Assembly (NCBI RefSeq): GCF_022606355.1
Contig: NZ_JAHHZQ010000003.1
Location: forward strand, 682,001 to 746,000
Source: Leifsonia shinshuensis
GTDB lineage: Bacteria; Actinomycetota; Actinomycetes; Actinomycetales; Microbacteriaceae
DNA: 64,000 nt
Direction: 5' to 3'
The notes under the pieces: generated by a model
What the model saw: the letters and a program-made list of their open reading frames with translations, nothing else
Databases searched by the model: none
What the model was told of the DNA's origin: nothing
Shown here: one piece after another, positions 16,755 to 25,631 of the stretch
Layout: each line of letters starts with the position of its first letter
How positions within the stretch are numbered: the first letter of the stretch is position 1
Translations under genes and position numbers: made by a program

Positions 16755-17732
16755 GTGCTCGAAGCCATGGCATTCTGGGTCGAGGAACCCGGGGTCGGCG
16801 CTCTGCGACGCCTCCCCCTCGCCGCCCCCGCTCACGGAGAGGTGCTCGTCCGCACCCTGTTCACCGGTGTCAGCCGGGGCACCGAGTCGACGGTCTTCGC
16901 CGGCCGCGTGCCCGAGGGCCAGCGTGCGCTGATGCGCGCGCCGTTCCAGGAGGGCGAGTTCCCCGGTCCGGTGAAGTACGGCTACCTGAACGTCGGCGTC
17001 GTCGAGCAGGGACCTCCCGAGCTCACCGGCCGAACGGTGTTCACGCTGTTCCCGCACCAGTCGGTCTTCGTGGCGCCGGCCTCCGCCGTCGTGCCGGTGC
17101 CGGAGGCGGTGCCGCCTCGTCGGGCGGTGCTCGCGGGCGTGGTCGAGACGGCGGTGAACATCCTCTGGGACGCGGCGCCGCTCGTCGGCGACCGGATCAC
17201 GGTCGTGGGCGCCGGGATGGTCGGCTGCTGCGTCGCCCGGCTCGCCCGCGGCCTCCCTGGCACCGATGTGACGCTGGTCGACGTCGAGCCGTCGCGACGA
17301 CGGATCGCCGACGCGCTCGGCGTGCACGTCAGCGCACCGGAGTCCGCGCCGCACGACCGCGACCTCGTCATCAACACGAGCGGTTCGGAGGCCGGGCTGC
17401 GGCTCGCGCTCCAGACGGTCGTGACCGAGGGAGTGATCATCGAGGCGAGCTGGTACGGCGACCGCGGCGTGAGCCTGCCGCTGGGCGAGGACTTCCACTC
17501 GCGCCGGCTCACCATCCGCTCGAGCCAGGTGGGAGTCGTGCCGCCGGCCCGGCGTGATCGCCGCAGCACGACGGACCGGCTCGCGCTCGCGCTCGACCTG
17601 CTGCGGGATCCGGCGTTCGACGACCTGCTCACCGGGGAGTCGTCGTGGCGGACGCTGCCCGACATGCTCGCGCAGCTGTCCGCCGACCCGGGCGACACGA
17701 TCTGCCACACGATCGACTGGAGGGATGCCTGA
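16755..17732 (+). CDS. MDR-family dehydrogenase, first gene of PTPS/GT4 operon
   Basis: The 325-residue protein is a medium-chain dehydrogenase: an N-terminal GroES-like domain with the segment [13 protein letters not shown], then an NAD(P) Rossmann fold ([17 protein letters not shown]). The position of the catalytic zinc cysteine carries Ser-Arg-Gly-Thr-Glu instead, as in BchC-like members, so zinc-dependent alcohol oxidation is not assured. GTG 16755 follows AGGAAGGGG at 8 nt. The stop overlaps the next start by one base (TGATG). As the first gene of a seven-gene coupled operon it may oxidise or reduce the pathway intermediate handled by the PTPS and RibD-like proteins. Confidence 0.88.
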   Translation: MLEAMAFWVEEPGVGALRRLPLAAPAHGEVLVRTLFTGVSRGTESTVFAGRVPEGQRALMRAPFQEGEFPGPVKYGYLNVGVVEQGPPELTGRTVFTLFPHQSVFVAPASAVVPVPEAVPPRRAVLAGVVETAVNILWDAAPLVGDRITVVGAGMVGCCVARLARGLPGTDVTLVDVEPSRRRIADALGVHVSAPESAPHDRDLVINTSGSEAGLRLALQTVVTEGVIIEASWYGDRGVSLPLGEDFHSRRLTIRSSQVGVVPPARRDRRSTTDRLALALDLLRDPAFDDLLTGESSWRTLPDMLAQLSADPGDTICHTIDWRDA

Positions 17733-18130
17733 TGCCGTACACGGTCACCGTGCGCGACCACCTGATGGTGGCGCACAGCTTCACCGGGGAGGTCTTCGGC
17801 CCCGCCCAGCGCCTCCACGGTGCGACGTTCGTCGTGGACGCGACTTTCGGCGCCGACGAACTCGACGCGGACGGGCTGGTCGTCGACATCGGCCGGGCGA
17901 CCGCCGCGCTCGCGGAGATCACCGGTGCGCTGACGTACCGCAACCTCGACGACGAGCCGGAGTTCGCGGGGACGAACACGACGACGGAGGTGCTCTGCCG
18001 GGTGATCGCCGACCGGCTGGCGGCGCGCGCGGCGGCCGGGGAGCTCGGCCGCCCCACCGGGCTGACCTCCGTGTCGGTCACCCTGCACGAGTCGCACATC
18101 GCGTGGGCCGGCTATTCGAGGCCGCTGTGA
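17732..18130 (+). CDS. degenerate 6-pyruvoyl-tetrahydropterin synthase fold protein
   Basis: The 132-residue protein aligns with PTPS/QueD along its length (MVAHSF for the first zinc His, QRLHGATF for the HGH motif, [14 protein letters not shown], and Glu in [11 protein letters not shown]). Key residues differ. His15 and His29 are kept, but the third zinc ligand is Ala31 (HGA for HGH), the catalytic Cys four residues before His29 is Ala25, and the Asp-His of the LDHxxLN motif is Thr-Tyr (LTYRNL). The C-terminal Glu that binds the pterin-type ring remains. It is therefore unlikely to catalyse the standard reaction; it may bind a pterin-like ligand or do different chemistry. GGAGGG precedes the ATG. 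Confidence 0.85.
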   Translation: MPYTVTVRDHLMVAHSFTGEVFGPAQRLHGATFVVDATFGADELDADGLVVDIGRATAALAEITGALTYRNLDDEPEFAGTNTTTEVLCRVIADRLAARAAAGELGRPTGLTSVSVTLHESHIAWAGYSRPL

Positions 18131-19191
18131 ACGGCGGCCGGGCGGTCTTCTTCGTCGTCCCCGACGCGATCGACGACCCCGACCGCGTCAGCGGCGGGAA
18201 CCGCTACGACCAGCGCGTGCGCGACGGCCTCCGCGCCGACGGCTGGGCGGTGCGGATGGTGCTCGTCACCGACCGCGGCGCCGGCCCGACCGCCGGGGCG
18301 CTCGCGCAGCTGCCCGAGAACGCGCTGGTGCTCGTCGACGGGCTGCTCGCCACGCGCGAACCGGCGGCGCTGACGGTGCACGGCGCACGCCTGCGCCTCG
18401 TCGTCCTCGTGCACCTGGTCGCCGACGCGCCGACCGACGACCAGACCGCGGCCCTGCGCGCCGCGCGACGCATCATCGCCACCAGCGACTGGACGCGATC
18501 CGAACTGCTGGAGCAGGACGCCGCCGACCCGCACCGCATCGTCGTCGCCCATCCCGGAACCGACCCGGCGCCCGCGACCCGGCCATCCGCCTCGGGAGGC
18601 CGCCTGCTGTGCGTCGCGACGGTCGCGCCGCACAAGGGCCAGGACCTTCTCGTGCGCACGCTGATCGGCTTCGCCGACCGCGACGACTGGACGTGCAACG
18701 TCGTCGGCTCGCTGCGCGTCGACCCCGACTTCGTGGAGGCGCTCCGCGCGGAGATCGACGCCGTCGGACTGGCCGGCAGAGTGCGGTTCACCGGTGTGCT
18801 CACGGGTCGAGCGCTGGAGGCCGCGTACGCCGACGCCGACCTGATGGTGCTGCCCTCCCGCACCGAGAGTTACGGCATGGCGGTCGCGGAGGCGCTCGCG
18901 CACGGCGTCCCCGTGCTCGCGACGGCGGTCGGAGGTCTCCCCGAGGCGATCGCGGTGCCGGGAGCCGCGGTGCTCGTGCCGCCCGACGATGTCTGGGCGC
19001 TGCACGTCGTGCTGCAGCAGTGGTGGACCGACCCCGCGCTGCGGAGCGCCAGGGCGACCGCCGCGTTCCAGGCGCGTGCGGCCGGGCGGTCGTGGAGTAC
19101 GACGACGTCGATCGTCGCTGCAGCCCTCGACGCGGCGCTCGCGGACGTCGGGCGGACCGACCCTGGCCGAACGGAGGCCGTGCCCTCATGA
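18127..19191 (+). CDS. glycosyltransferase family 4 (GT-B)
   Basis: The 354-residue enzyme has the GT-B two-domain layout, with [22 protein letters not shown] opening the nucleotide-sugar domain and the family E-x7-E motif in [16 protein letters not shown] at about residues 256-264. GTG 18127 overlaps the PTPS stop (GTGA). It should transfer a sugar from a nucleotide donor to the pathway intermediate at the cytoplasmic face. No signal or membrane segment is seen. Donor and acceptor are unknown. Confidence 0.9.
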   Translation: MNGGRAVFFVVPDAIDDPDRVSGGNRYDQRVRDGLRADGWAVRMVLVTDRGAGPTAGALAQLPENALVLVDGLLATREPAALTVHGARLRLVVLVHLVADAPTDDQTAALRAARRIIATSDWTRSELLEQDAADPHRIVVAHPGTDPAPATRPSASGGRLLCVATVAPHKGQDLLVRTLIGFADRDDWTCNVVGSLRVDPDFVEALRAEIDAVGLAGRVRFTGVLTGRALEAAYADADLMVLPSRTESYGMAVAEALAHGVPVLATAVGGLPEAIAVPGAAVLVPPDDVWALHVVLQQWWTDPALRSARATAAFQARAAGRSWSTTTSIVAAALDAALADVGRTDPGRTEAVPS

Positions 19192-20006
19192 GCGAACTCC
19201 TGGAGGTCAGCGTCGACTGGCTCGCGTTGCGCGAGGCGGAGGACGCCCGCGCGCGGTCGGCCGCGCTCGCGGACGCCGTGCCCGGACTGCTCGGCGCCGG
19301 TCCCGTCACGGTGCACGACCTCGGCAGCGGCACAGGATCCATGATGCGCTGGCTCGCACCGCGCCTCCCCGGGCCGCAGACCTGGGTGCTGCACGACTGG
19401 AACGCGAGCCTCACGGCGCGCGCGTCGGAGGGGCCGCGCCCGAACGACCGGTCGGGGCGGCCGGTCGAGCTCCGCTCGCGCATCGGCGAGCTCGACCGGC
19501 TCGACACGTCCGCGCTGAGCGGGGCGTCGCTCGTGACCGCCTCCGCACTGCTGGATGTGCTGACGGCGGCCGAGGCGCACGCCATCGTCGATGCGTGCCT
19601 GGTGGCGGGCGCGCCCGTGCTCCTGTCCCTCAGCGTCACGGGCGACGTCGCGCTCACGCCGTGGGACCCGCGCGACGTCCGATTCGCGCGCGCGTTCAAC
19701 GCGCACCAGCGCCGGGAGGTCGCCGGCCGCCGGCTCCTCGGCCGCTACGGCGCCACCCTGGTCGGCGGGCTGTTCGGGATGGCCGGCTGGCGCGTCCGCA
19801 CGGCGCTCACGACCTGGCGGCTCGATCGGCGGGAGCCGCTCCTCCTCGAGGAGTGGTTCGACGGCTGGACCGGCGCAGCGGTCGAGCAGGAGCCCGGGCT
19901 GCTCCGCGAGGCCGCAGAGTACCGGGAGCTGCGGTGGGCGCAGCGGTCGCGCGGGGAGCTCGTGGCGACGGTGTACCACCTCGATCTGCTGGCGTGGCCG
20001 CGATGA
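19188..20006 (+). CDS. class I SAM-dependent methyltransferase
   Basis: The 272-residue protein has SAM motif I in VHDLGSGTGSMMRWLAPRL (residues about 40-58), an acidic strand-2 end in WVLHDWN, and ASLVTASALLDVLTAAEAHA for motif IV. Later residues (RGELVATVYHLDLLAWPR) complete the fold. It overlaps the glycosyltransferase stop by 4 nt and the next start by 4 nt, so it belongs to the same operon product. The methyl acceptor (sugar, pterin or lipid head) is not predictable. Confidence 0.87.
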   Translation: MSELLEVSVDWLALREAEDARARSAALADAVPGLLGAGPVTVHDLGSGTGSMMRWLAPRLPGPQTWVLHDWNASLTARASEGPRPNDRSGRPVELRSRIGELDRLDTSALSGASLVTASALLDVLTAAEAHAIVDACLVAGAPVLLSLSVTGDVALTPWDPRDVRFARAFNAHQRREVAGRRLLGRYGATLVGGLFGMAGWRVRTALTTWRLDRREPLLLEEWFDGWTGAAVEQEPGLLREAAEYRELRWAQRSRGELVATVYHLDLLAWPR

Positions 20007-21088
20007 CCCTGCACGCGGCGGAGGCCGGGACGGCGGGCGCGGCCGGGACGGCAGGCGCGGCCCGAAGAGCAGGCGCGGCCCGGAGAGCAGGCGCGGCCGT
20101 GAAGCCGCGCAGCGCCGAGAGCACGACCCTGCCGGCGGCGGTCCGCCTCCGGCGGCTGGTCGCCTCCCACCGGGCGCGTGTCGTCGTCCGGACGCTCGTC
20201 GGCGCGGCGGTGCTCGTCGCGATCGTCGCGCGGGTCGGCGCCGGGCCGTTCCTCCACGGCCTCCTCAGTCTCGACGCCTCCGCCGTCGCCGCATCGCTCG
20301 CGCTCTTCGCCGTCGCGACCGCGGCCGCGGCGTGGCGCTGGACGCTGATCGCCCGCCGGCTCGGCGCCTCCCTGCGCTGGCGGACCGCCGTCGGAATGTA
20401 CTACCGATCCCAGCTGGTCAACACGGTGCTCCCGGGCGGAGTGATCGGGGACGTGCAGCGGGCGGTCGATCACGGCCGTGCGTCCGCGCAGGCCGGGGGC
20501 GCGGGAGTCGGCGCGGCGGCCCGCGCCGTCGCGATCGAGCGCATCCTGGGTCAGAGCGTGCAGGTCGTGCTCTCCCTCGCCGTGCTGGCCGTGGTCGGCG
20601 ACGAGTACGAGGGCGTGCTGCTCCCCACCGTCGGCATCGCGCTCACCGCGGTCGCGGTCGGCGGCGTCGCCGTGACGATCGGCAGCCGGCGGGTCCGCAG
20701 CCTCCTGCGCAGGGAGGCCGGCGAGCTCCGCGCCGGGCTCGGCTCGCTGCGCGTCGGCGCGCAGGCCGTCGTCGCCTCCATCGTCGTCTTCGGCTGCCAC
20801 CTCGCCATCTTCGCGATCGCGGCGACCGCCGTCGGAGCGTCCGTCCCGCCCGATCGCCTGCTCGCTCTCGCGATGGTCGTCCTGCTCGCCGCCTCCCTCC
20901 CGTTCAACGTCGGCGGCTGGGGGCCGCGCGAGGGCGCGGCCGGCTGGGCGTTCGCGGTCGCCGGGCTCGGAGCGGCGACGGGGGTGTCGGCGGCCACGCT
21001 GTACGGCATCCTCGCCTTCGTCGGCATCCTGCCCGGAGCGATCGCCGCAGTGTCGTCTGCCATCGTGCGGAGGAGACTGCGGTCATGA
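20003..21088 (+). CDS. LPG-synthase-TM / UPF0104 family membrane protein
   Basis: The 361-residue protein has about eight membrane segments and the family hallmarks NTVLPGGVIGDVQRA and LPFNVGGWGPREGAAGWAF. Proteins of this family act as flippases or as the membrane part of lipid aminoacylation enzymes; no soluble transferase domain is present here. The N-terminal 35 residues are a low-complexity Ala/Gly/Arg tract encoded by four 18 bp repeats (20027-20098). Placement after a glycosyltransferase and methyltransferase and before an extracellular sulfatase-like enzyme suggests it moves a lipid-linked product across the membrane. Confidence 0.87.
   Translation: MTLHAAEAGTAGAAGTAGAARRAGAARRAGAAVKPRSAESTTLPAAVRLRRLVASHRARVVVRTLVGAAVLVAIVARVGAGPFLHGLLSLDASAVAASLALFAVATAAAAWRWTLIARRLGASLRWRTAVGMYYRSQLVNTVLPGGVIGDVQRAVDHGRASAQAGGAGVGAAARAVAIERILGQSVQVVLSLAVLAVVGDEYEGVLLPTVGIALTAVAVGGVAVTIGSRRVRSLLRREAGELRAGLGSLRVGAQAVVASIVVFGCHLAIFAIAATAVGASVPPDRLLALAMVVLLAASLPFNVGGWGPREGAAGWAFAVAGLGAATGVSAATLYGILAFVGILPGAIAAVSSAIVRRRLRS
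20027..20098 (+). repeat. four 18 bp tandem repeats inside a coding sequence
   Basis: Units at 20027, 20045, 20063 and 20081 share the core GCaGGCGCGGCC and differ in the first six bases. Each adds six residues (GTAGAA or RRAGAA) to the N-terminus of the membrane protein. The length is a multiple of three, so changes in copy number would not break the frame. Confidence 0.85.
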
Positions 21089-21780
21089 ACGACCTGCCGT
21101 ACGTCACCCTCAGCTGCTGCGTCTCGCTCGACGGCTACCTGGACACCGCGCGGCCGCCCAAGCTCGCGCTGTCGAACGACGCGGACTTCGATCGGGTGGA
21201 CGAAGTGCGCGCCCAGAACGACGTCATCCTGGTCGGCGCGCGGACCGTGCGGCGCGACGATCCGCGCCTCCTGGTCCGCAGCAGCGAGCGGCAGGATCGG
21301 CGGGAGGCTGCAGGGAGGTCGCGCACACCGTGGAAGGCGACCGTCACCGTGTCGGGCGACCTGGACCCCTCGGCTCGGTTCTTCACCCTGGGCGACACCA
21401 CGAAGCTCGTCTACAGCCCGCGCCGTGCGGCGGACGGCCTCCGTCGGCGGCTCGGCGACCTGGCGACCGTCGTCGCGCTCGACGACGACGTCCGGATGGT
21501 CGACCTCCTCGGCGACCTCGGCGCCCGCGGTGTCCAGCGGCTCATGGTGGAGGGCGGCGGCACGACCCTCACCGAGTTCCTCGCCGCCGAGCTCGTCGAC
21601 GAGCTGCAGGTCGCGATCGCACCGTTCTTCGTCGGCGACCCCGCCGCTCCGCGGTTCGTCGGGCCCGCGGACTTCCCCTGGACCAGCGACCGGAGGGCCC
21701 GGCTCGCGGAGGCGCGGCCGATCGGTGACGTCGTGCTGCTGCGCTACGCGCTCTCCGGGCGGTTCGTCGAGTCGCCATGA
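21085..21780 (+). CDS. RibD C-terminal / DHFR-like reductase
   Basis: The 231-residue protein is a RibD reductase-domain relative: SCCVSLDGYLDT at the start, VGARTVRRDDPRL (the TVRxDDPxL NADPH/substrate segment) and VQRLMVEGGGTTLTEFL. Such enzymes reduce the ribose of ribosylamino-pyrimidines on the way to riboflavin or methanopterin. It is coupled by ATGA to both neighbours. Together with a PTPS-fold protein in the same operon it suggests a pyrimidine- or pterin-derived building block. It lacks the deaminase domain of full-length RibD, so it is not a housekeeping ribD. Confidence 0.88.
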   Translation: MNDLPYVTLSCCVSLDGYLDTARPPKLALSNDADFDRVDEVRAQNDVILVGARTVRRDDPRLLVRSSERQDRREAAGRSRTPWKATVTVSGDLDPSARFFTLGDTTKLVYSPRRAADGLRRRLGDLATVVALDDDVRMVDLLGDLGARGVQRLMVEGGGTTLTEFLAAELVDELQVAIAPFFVGDPAAPRFVGPADFPWTSDRRARLAEARPIGDVVLLRYALSGRFVESP

Positions 21781-23438
21781 TCCGCCGGACGAGCAGCACA
21801 CCCCGCAGGGGCCGGGCGCGGCGCCCGCGCTCTCGAGCGTGGTCCGCTGTCGTGACGGTGCTCAGTGCCGTCACCGTGTTCGTCGCCGCCGTCGCACCGG
21901 GGCTGATCGACTCCGGTTCGCCGCTGGCGCTCGCGCGCCTGCCGCTCGAGTGCCTGCTCGCGCTGGTGGCGTTGATCCTGCTGCCGTGGCGCTGGGTGCG
22001 CCGCGCGATCGCGGTCCTGGCGGCTGTGCTCCTCGTGGCGGCGGCGATCCTCGCAGCACTGGACCGCGTCTTCCTCTCGACAGTCGGGAGGCCGTTCGAC
22101 GTCGTGTCCGGCTGGTCGGAGCTCGTGGACGGTTACGGCGTCGTCAGCGACTCCGCCGGATCCCTCGGGGCACTCGCCCTCCTCGTCCTCATCGGCCTCC
22201 TGATCGTCGCCGCGGTCGTCGCCGTCGCGGCCTCCCTGCTGCACCTGGCCCGTGTGCTCGGCCGGCGTCGGAGGGCCAGCCTGATCGGAGCGTCGGTCCT
22301 CACCGCCGGCTGGCTGGTGCTCGCGCTCGTGGGCGCGCAGGTGGTCGCGGGCGAGCCCGTCGCCGCGGCGGACTCGATCACGGCAGCGGCCTCCACCGTC
22401 GCCCAGGTGGAGGTCTCGGCGCGCGACCGTGCGGTCTTCGACCGGTCGGCGGCGAGCGACCCGTACTCGCGGCTGCCCGCCTCCGACCTCCTCACCGGCC
22501 TGAAGGGCAAGGACGTCCTCGTGGTGTTCGTCGAGAGCTACGGGCAGGTGGCCGTGCAGGGCACACCGTTCGCTTCCGGAGTGGACTCCGTCCTCCGCAG
22601 CGGTGACGCGGAGCTCGCGGCACACGGGTACTCCGAGCGCAGCGCCTTCCTCACCTCCTCGACGTTCGGCGGCATCAGCTGGCTCGCGCACTCGACGCTG
22701 CAGACCGGACTCTGGGTCGACTCGCAGCAGAAGTACGACCAGGTCACGGCCACGACGCGGTTCACGCTCAGCGACGCCTTCCGCAAGGCCGGCTGGCGGA
22801 CCCTCAGCGACGTGCCGTCGGACACCCGGCCGTGGTCGATCGGGAGCTCGTTCTACCACTTCGGCACGCAGCTGAACGCGAAGAACGTCGGCTACCGCGG
22901 CCCCGCCTTCAGCTACGCGCGGGTGCCGGACCAGTACACGTGGGCGTACCTCCAGAAGCACGAGCTCGGGGTGCCGCACGCCCCGCTGATGGCCGAGATC
23001 GACCTGGTGTCGTCGCACACCCCGTGGACGCCGCTGCCCCGGCTGGTCCCGTGGGACGCCGTCGGCGACGGCTCGGTCTACGACCCGCAGCCCGCGGAGG
23101 GCCTCCCGCCGAGCGTCGTCTGGCAGAGCCCGCAGCACGTGCAGCAGCTCTACGGCCAGTCGATCGAGTACACGATGGGTTCGCTGTTCTCGTTCCTGAC
23201 CACGTTCGACGACCCCGACCTGGTGCTCGTCGTGCTGGGCGACCACCAGCCGGCCACCGTCGTCAGCGGCGTCGGCGCGAACCACCAGGTGCCGATCAGC
23301 ATCATCTCGAAGGACCCGACGGTGATCGACCGGATCGGCTCCTGGAAGTGGGAGCCCGGGATGCTGCCGTCGCCGCGCGCGCCGGTGTGGCGGATGGACG
23401 CGTTCCGCGACCGATTCCTGGCCGCCTACGGACCGTGA
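21777..23438 (+). CDS. membrane-anchored sulfatase/LtaS-like enzyme
   Basis: The 553-residue protein has four to five N-terminal membrane segments (residues about 25-190) and an extracellular alkaline-phosphatase-superfamily domain. VLVVFVESYGQVAV supplies the first metal site, SSTFGGISWLAHST the likely nucleophile region, and LGDHQPATVV the second metal-binding Asp-His. This layout matches LtaS and other phosphoglycerol or phosphoethanolamine transferases rather than soluble sulfatases. As last gene of the coupled operon it may add or remove a phospho-head group on the exported product. The start overlaps the reductase stop by 4 nt. Confidence 0.87.
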   Translation: MIRRTSSTPRRGRARRPRSRAWSAVVTVLSAVTVFVAAVAPGLIDSGSPLALARLPLECLLALVALILLPWRWVRRAIAVLAAVLLVAAAILAALDRVFLSTVGRPFDVVSGWSELVDGYGVVSDSAGSLGALALLVLIGLLIVAAVVAVAASLLHLARVLGRRRRASLIGASVLTAGWLVLALVGAQVVAGEPVAAADSITAAASTVAQVEVSARDRAVFDRSAASDPYSRLPASDLLTGLKGKDVLVVFVESYGQVAVQGTPFASGVDSVLRSGDAELAAHGYSERSAFLTSSTFGGISWLAHSTLQTGLWVDSQQKYDQVTATTRFTLSDAFRKAGWRTLSDVPSDTRPWSIGSSFYHFGTQLNAKNVGYRGPAFSYARVPDQYTWAYLQKHELGVPHAPLMAEIDLVSSHTPWTPLPRLVPWDAVGDGSVYDPQPAEGLPPSVVWQSPQHVQQLYGQSIEYTMGSLFSFLTTFDDPDLVLVVLGDHQPATVVSGVGANHQVPISIISKDPTVIDRIGSWKWEPGMLPSPRAPVWRMDAFRDRFLAAYGP

Positions 23439-23447
23439 GCGCGGGCT

Positions 23448-23507
23448 CGAAGGGCACGTAAGCGCCCCTTCCCGCGGGTTTTAGGGGCGTTTGCGTGCCC
23501 CTCGGCG
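23448..23507. terminator. terminator-like palindrome, copy C
   Basis: The left arm CGAAGGGCACGTAAGCGCCC pairs with a right arm ending GGGGCGTTTGCGTGCCCCTCG, with a short GGGTTTT centre. It follows the sulfatase gene and precedes the convergent MFS gene. The right arm is identical to that of copy D at 29985-30047. Confidence 0.8.
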
Positions 23508-23536
23508 TCCGGACGTGGGCGTCCGGACGTCGGCGG

Positions 23537-24718
23537 CTACGGGTCCGCGGGGAAGGAGCGGCGCGCGGTGAGCACGACGACGAGGCCCGCGAGCACGAGC
23601 ACCGCACCCGAGAACGGCAGCCAGCCCAGCCCCGGGCCGGCGAGCACGGCAGCGCCCACGGCGGCGCCGGCGCCGATGCCGATGTTCGCCGTCGAGTTGA
23701 TGAGCGCGCCGATCACCTCCGGTGTCGCTCCCCGCGTGCGGATCGCGGCCGTCTGGAACACGGACGCCACCCCTCCGAAGCCCGCGCCCCACACGACGGC
23801 GGCGGCCAGGACCCCGGCCGGCGCAGGGAAGGCCAGGCCCACACCGATCAGTCCGAGCGTCACCGCGGAGAGCAGGATCAGCACGGTCGCACGCGGACGG
23901 CGATCGAGAGTGGCGGCGGCGAACCAGGTGCCGACCAGGCCGACCGCGCCCATCCCCAGCAGCACAGGACCGACGGACGCGGCCGGGAGGCCCGTCGCCA
24001 GCAGCAGGACCGAGACGAAGGTGTAGACGGTGAACTGCCCGAGGTAGACCACGGCGTTGGCGGTCGACACGACGGCCAACCGGGTACGGCGCGCACCGAC
24101 GCCCTCCCCCCTGTGTGCGGAACCGCCTCCCGGCACCGGGGGCAGCAGCACGGCGACGATCACGACGGCGAGCGCACACACCCCGGCGAGCACACCGAAC
24201 GCGGCACGCCAGCCCAGGGCGGTGCCGAGCGAGGTCGACACCGGCACGCCCAGCACGAAGCCGGCGGAGGCGCCCGCTGTGACCAGCGCCAGCGCCCGGC
24301 CCGTGTACGCGGTCGCGACGAGCCGGGAGGCGTAGCCGATGCTGACGGAGAAGAAGAGGGCGTGCGCGACCCCGCCGAACGCCCGGCCGGCCGCCAGCAC
24401 GGCGAAGTCCGGTGCGACGGCGACGACGGCGTTGCCCACGGTGTACGCGACGAGCGTGGCGACCAGCAGGCCCTTGCGCGAGAACCGCGCGGTCAAGAGC
24501 GTCAACGGAACGGCCAGCACCGCGACCATGAACGCGTACACGGTGACGAGCAGGCCCGCGATCGAGTCGGACACCTGCATGTCGTGCCCGATGGCCGGCA
24601 GCAGGCCGACCGGCAGCATCTCGGTCGTCACCGCGAGGAAGGTCGCGAGCGTCAGCGCGACCAGGCCGCCGGCGGCATCGCGAACGGTACCGGGGGTCCA
24701 GGCCGACGCAGGAGGCAT
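23537..24718 (-). CDS. MFS transporter, drug efflux type
   Basis: The 393-residue protein has twelve membrane segments and the loop 2-3 motif ARFSRKG typical of DHA1 exporters related to chloramphenicol-resistance pumps (Cmx/CmlR group). TTEMLPVGLLPAIGHDM in the first segment is characteristic of that group. ATG 24718 has no ribosome-binding site but lies 7 nt after TAGCAT (24726-24731 on the minus strand), so the mRNA should be leaderless. The frame is open to 24784 without a better start. The substrate is not determinable. Confidence 0.88.
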   Translation of the reverse strand: MPPASAWTPGTVRDAAGGLVALTLATFLAVTTEMLPVGLLPAIGHDMQVSDSIAGLLVTVYAFMVAVLAVPLTLLTARFSRKGLLVATLVAYTVGNAVVAVAPDFAVLAAGRAFGGVAHALFFSVSIGYASRLVATAYTGRALALVTAGASAGFVLGVPVSTSLGTALGWRAAFGVLAGVCALAVVIVAVLLPPVPGGGSAHRGEGVGARRTRLAVVSTANAVVYLGQFTVYTFVSVLLLATGLPAASVGPVLLGMGAVGLVGTWFAAATLDRRPRATVLILLSAVTLGLIGVGLAFPAPAGVLAAAVVWGAGFGGVASVFQTAAIRTRGATPEVIGALINSTANIGIGAGAAVGAAVLAGPGLGWLPFSGAVLVLAGLVVVLTARRSFPADP

Positions 24719-24816
24719 GAGTGCGATGCTAGACGCGATTGAACCCATCCCCGTGTTCGTTCGTGTTCCCGATGAGGCCTTCACGCGGGAGGCCCGGACC
24801 GGAAGCGGGTAACACC

Positions 24817-25215
24817 ATGACCGAAAGCCGACAGGGTCCCCTGTGGCTCCTGCGCATCCTCAGTGCGATCATCCTCGCCGCCACCGGCGGCATCCACCTG
24901 TTCCTCATCTTCGACGGCGTCGGCGGGCTGCTGGGCACGCTCTTCGTCCTGAACGCCATCGCAGCCTTCGTGCTGGCGGTCGGCATGCTGGTGCTGCACG
25001 GCACGTGGCTGCGCGTGGCCACCGTCCTCTCGCTGCTCTTCCTGATCGCGAGCCTCGTGGCACTGCTCCTCGCCCTCACGGTCGGCCTGTTCGGCATCAC
25101 CGAGGTGTGGAGCTTCACCCTCGTGCCGGAGACCGTGGTGATCGAGGCTCTCGGGATCGTGGTGCTGGCGGTCACGTCGGGGGTGGCGATCCGGCGGGGG
25201 GCTCGGGTGGCGTAG
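24817..25215 (+). CDS. small four-helix membrane protein
   Basis: The 132-residue protein is made almost entirely of four hydrophobic helices (ILSAIILAATGGIHLFLI; LGTLFVLNAIAAFVLAVG; VATVLSLLFLIASLVALLL; VVIEALGIVVLAVTSG). The single His in TGGIHL is conserved in a widespread group of actinobacterial membrane proteins, but I know no function. ATG 24817 fits the first helix; the upstream in-frame ATG at 24739 would add a non-protein-like stretch. It is divergent from the MFS gene and convergent with the toxin gene. Confidence 0.75.
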   Translation: MTESRQGPLWLLRILSAIILAATGGIHLFLIFDGVGGLLGTLFVLNAIAAFVLAVGMLVLHGTWLRVATVLSLLFLIASLVALLLALTVGLFGITEVWSFTLVPETVVIEALGIVVLAVTSGVAIRRGARVA

Positions 25216-25218
25216 TCG

Positions 25219-25623
25219 CTAATCGAGCAGGCGCAGCGGAAGCAGGCCGTGGCCCGTCACACTGAAGATGTACGGGCCCTGCTTCGAGTCCGAGCGCCGG
25301 AAGATCGCGCGATCGTGGTCGAGCAGCCTCTTGGCTTTCGCCTCGCCGGTAAGCTGACTGCTCCCGAGAGCGAACACACGCGCTCCCGCCGCGACGACCG
25401 CCCGCGCTTCGAGGGGCCGCTTCGCGATCGCCTTGTCGCCCGTGAGTAAGATCTCGCCCTCCGAAGTGGCGTCCTCGATCCAGTCGATGTCCGCGAGCTG
25501 CTGCGCTGTCACGGAGCCATACCGCTCACGCATACTCACGACAACCCATCCTGCGGACCGCAGAGCCTCAGGGACGAGATGGTCTCCGAGACTCCTGTCG
25601 CAGAAGAACCGACGGCCCGACAT
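25219..25623 (-). CDS. PIN-like domain toxin (VapC45-like)
   Basis: The 134-residue protein begins with RRFFCDRSLGDHLVPEALR and contains DWIEDATSEGEILLTGDKAIAKRP. The spaced acidic residues and the LLTGDKAI segment are those of DUF5615/PIN-like nucleases, of which Mycobacterium tuberculosis VapC45 is an example. It follows the DUF433 gene by 8 nt, so the pair is a probable type II toxin-antitoxin system in which this protein cleaves RNA. The order is antitoxin then toxin. Codons such as TTA-free but AAG/TCG-mixed use and a lower GC content than the surroundings suggest acquisition by transfer. Confidence 0.75.
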   Translation of the reverse strand: MSGRRFFCDRSLGDHLVPEALRSAGWVVVSMRERYGSVTAQQLADIDWIEDATSEGEILLTGDKAIAKRPLEARAVVAAGARVFALGSSQLTGEAKAKRLLDHDRAIFRRSDSKQGPYIFSVTGHGLLPLRLLD

Positions 25624-25631
25624 CCTATGGC

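Noticed and set aside
21085-21780. The RibD-like gene as a housekeeping riboflavin gene
   Set aside because: It lacks the deaminase domain and has no ribE, ribA or ribH neighbours. Its coupling to the glycosyltransferase operon argues for a specialised reductase.
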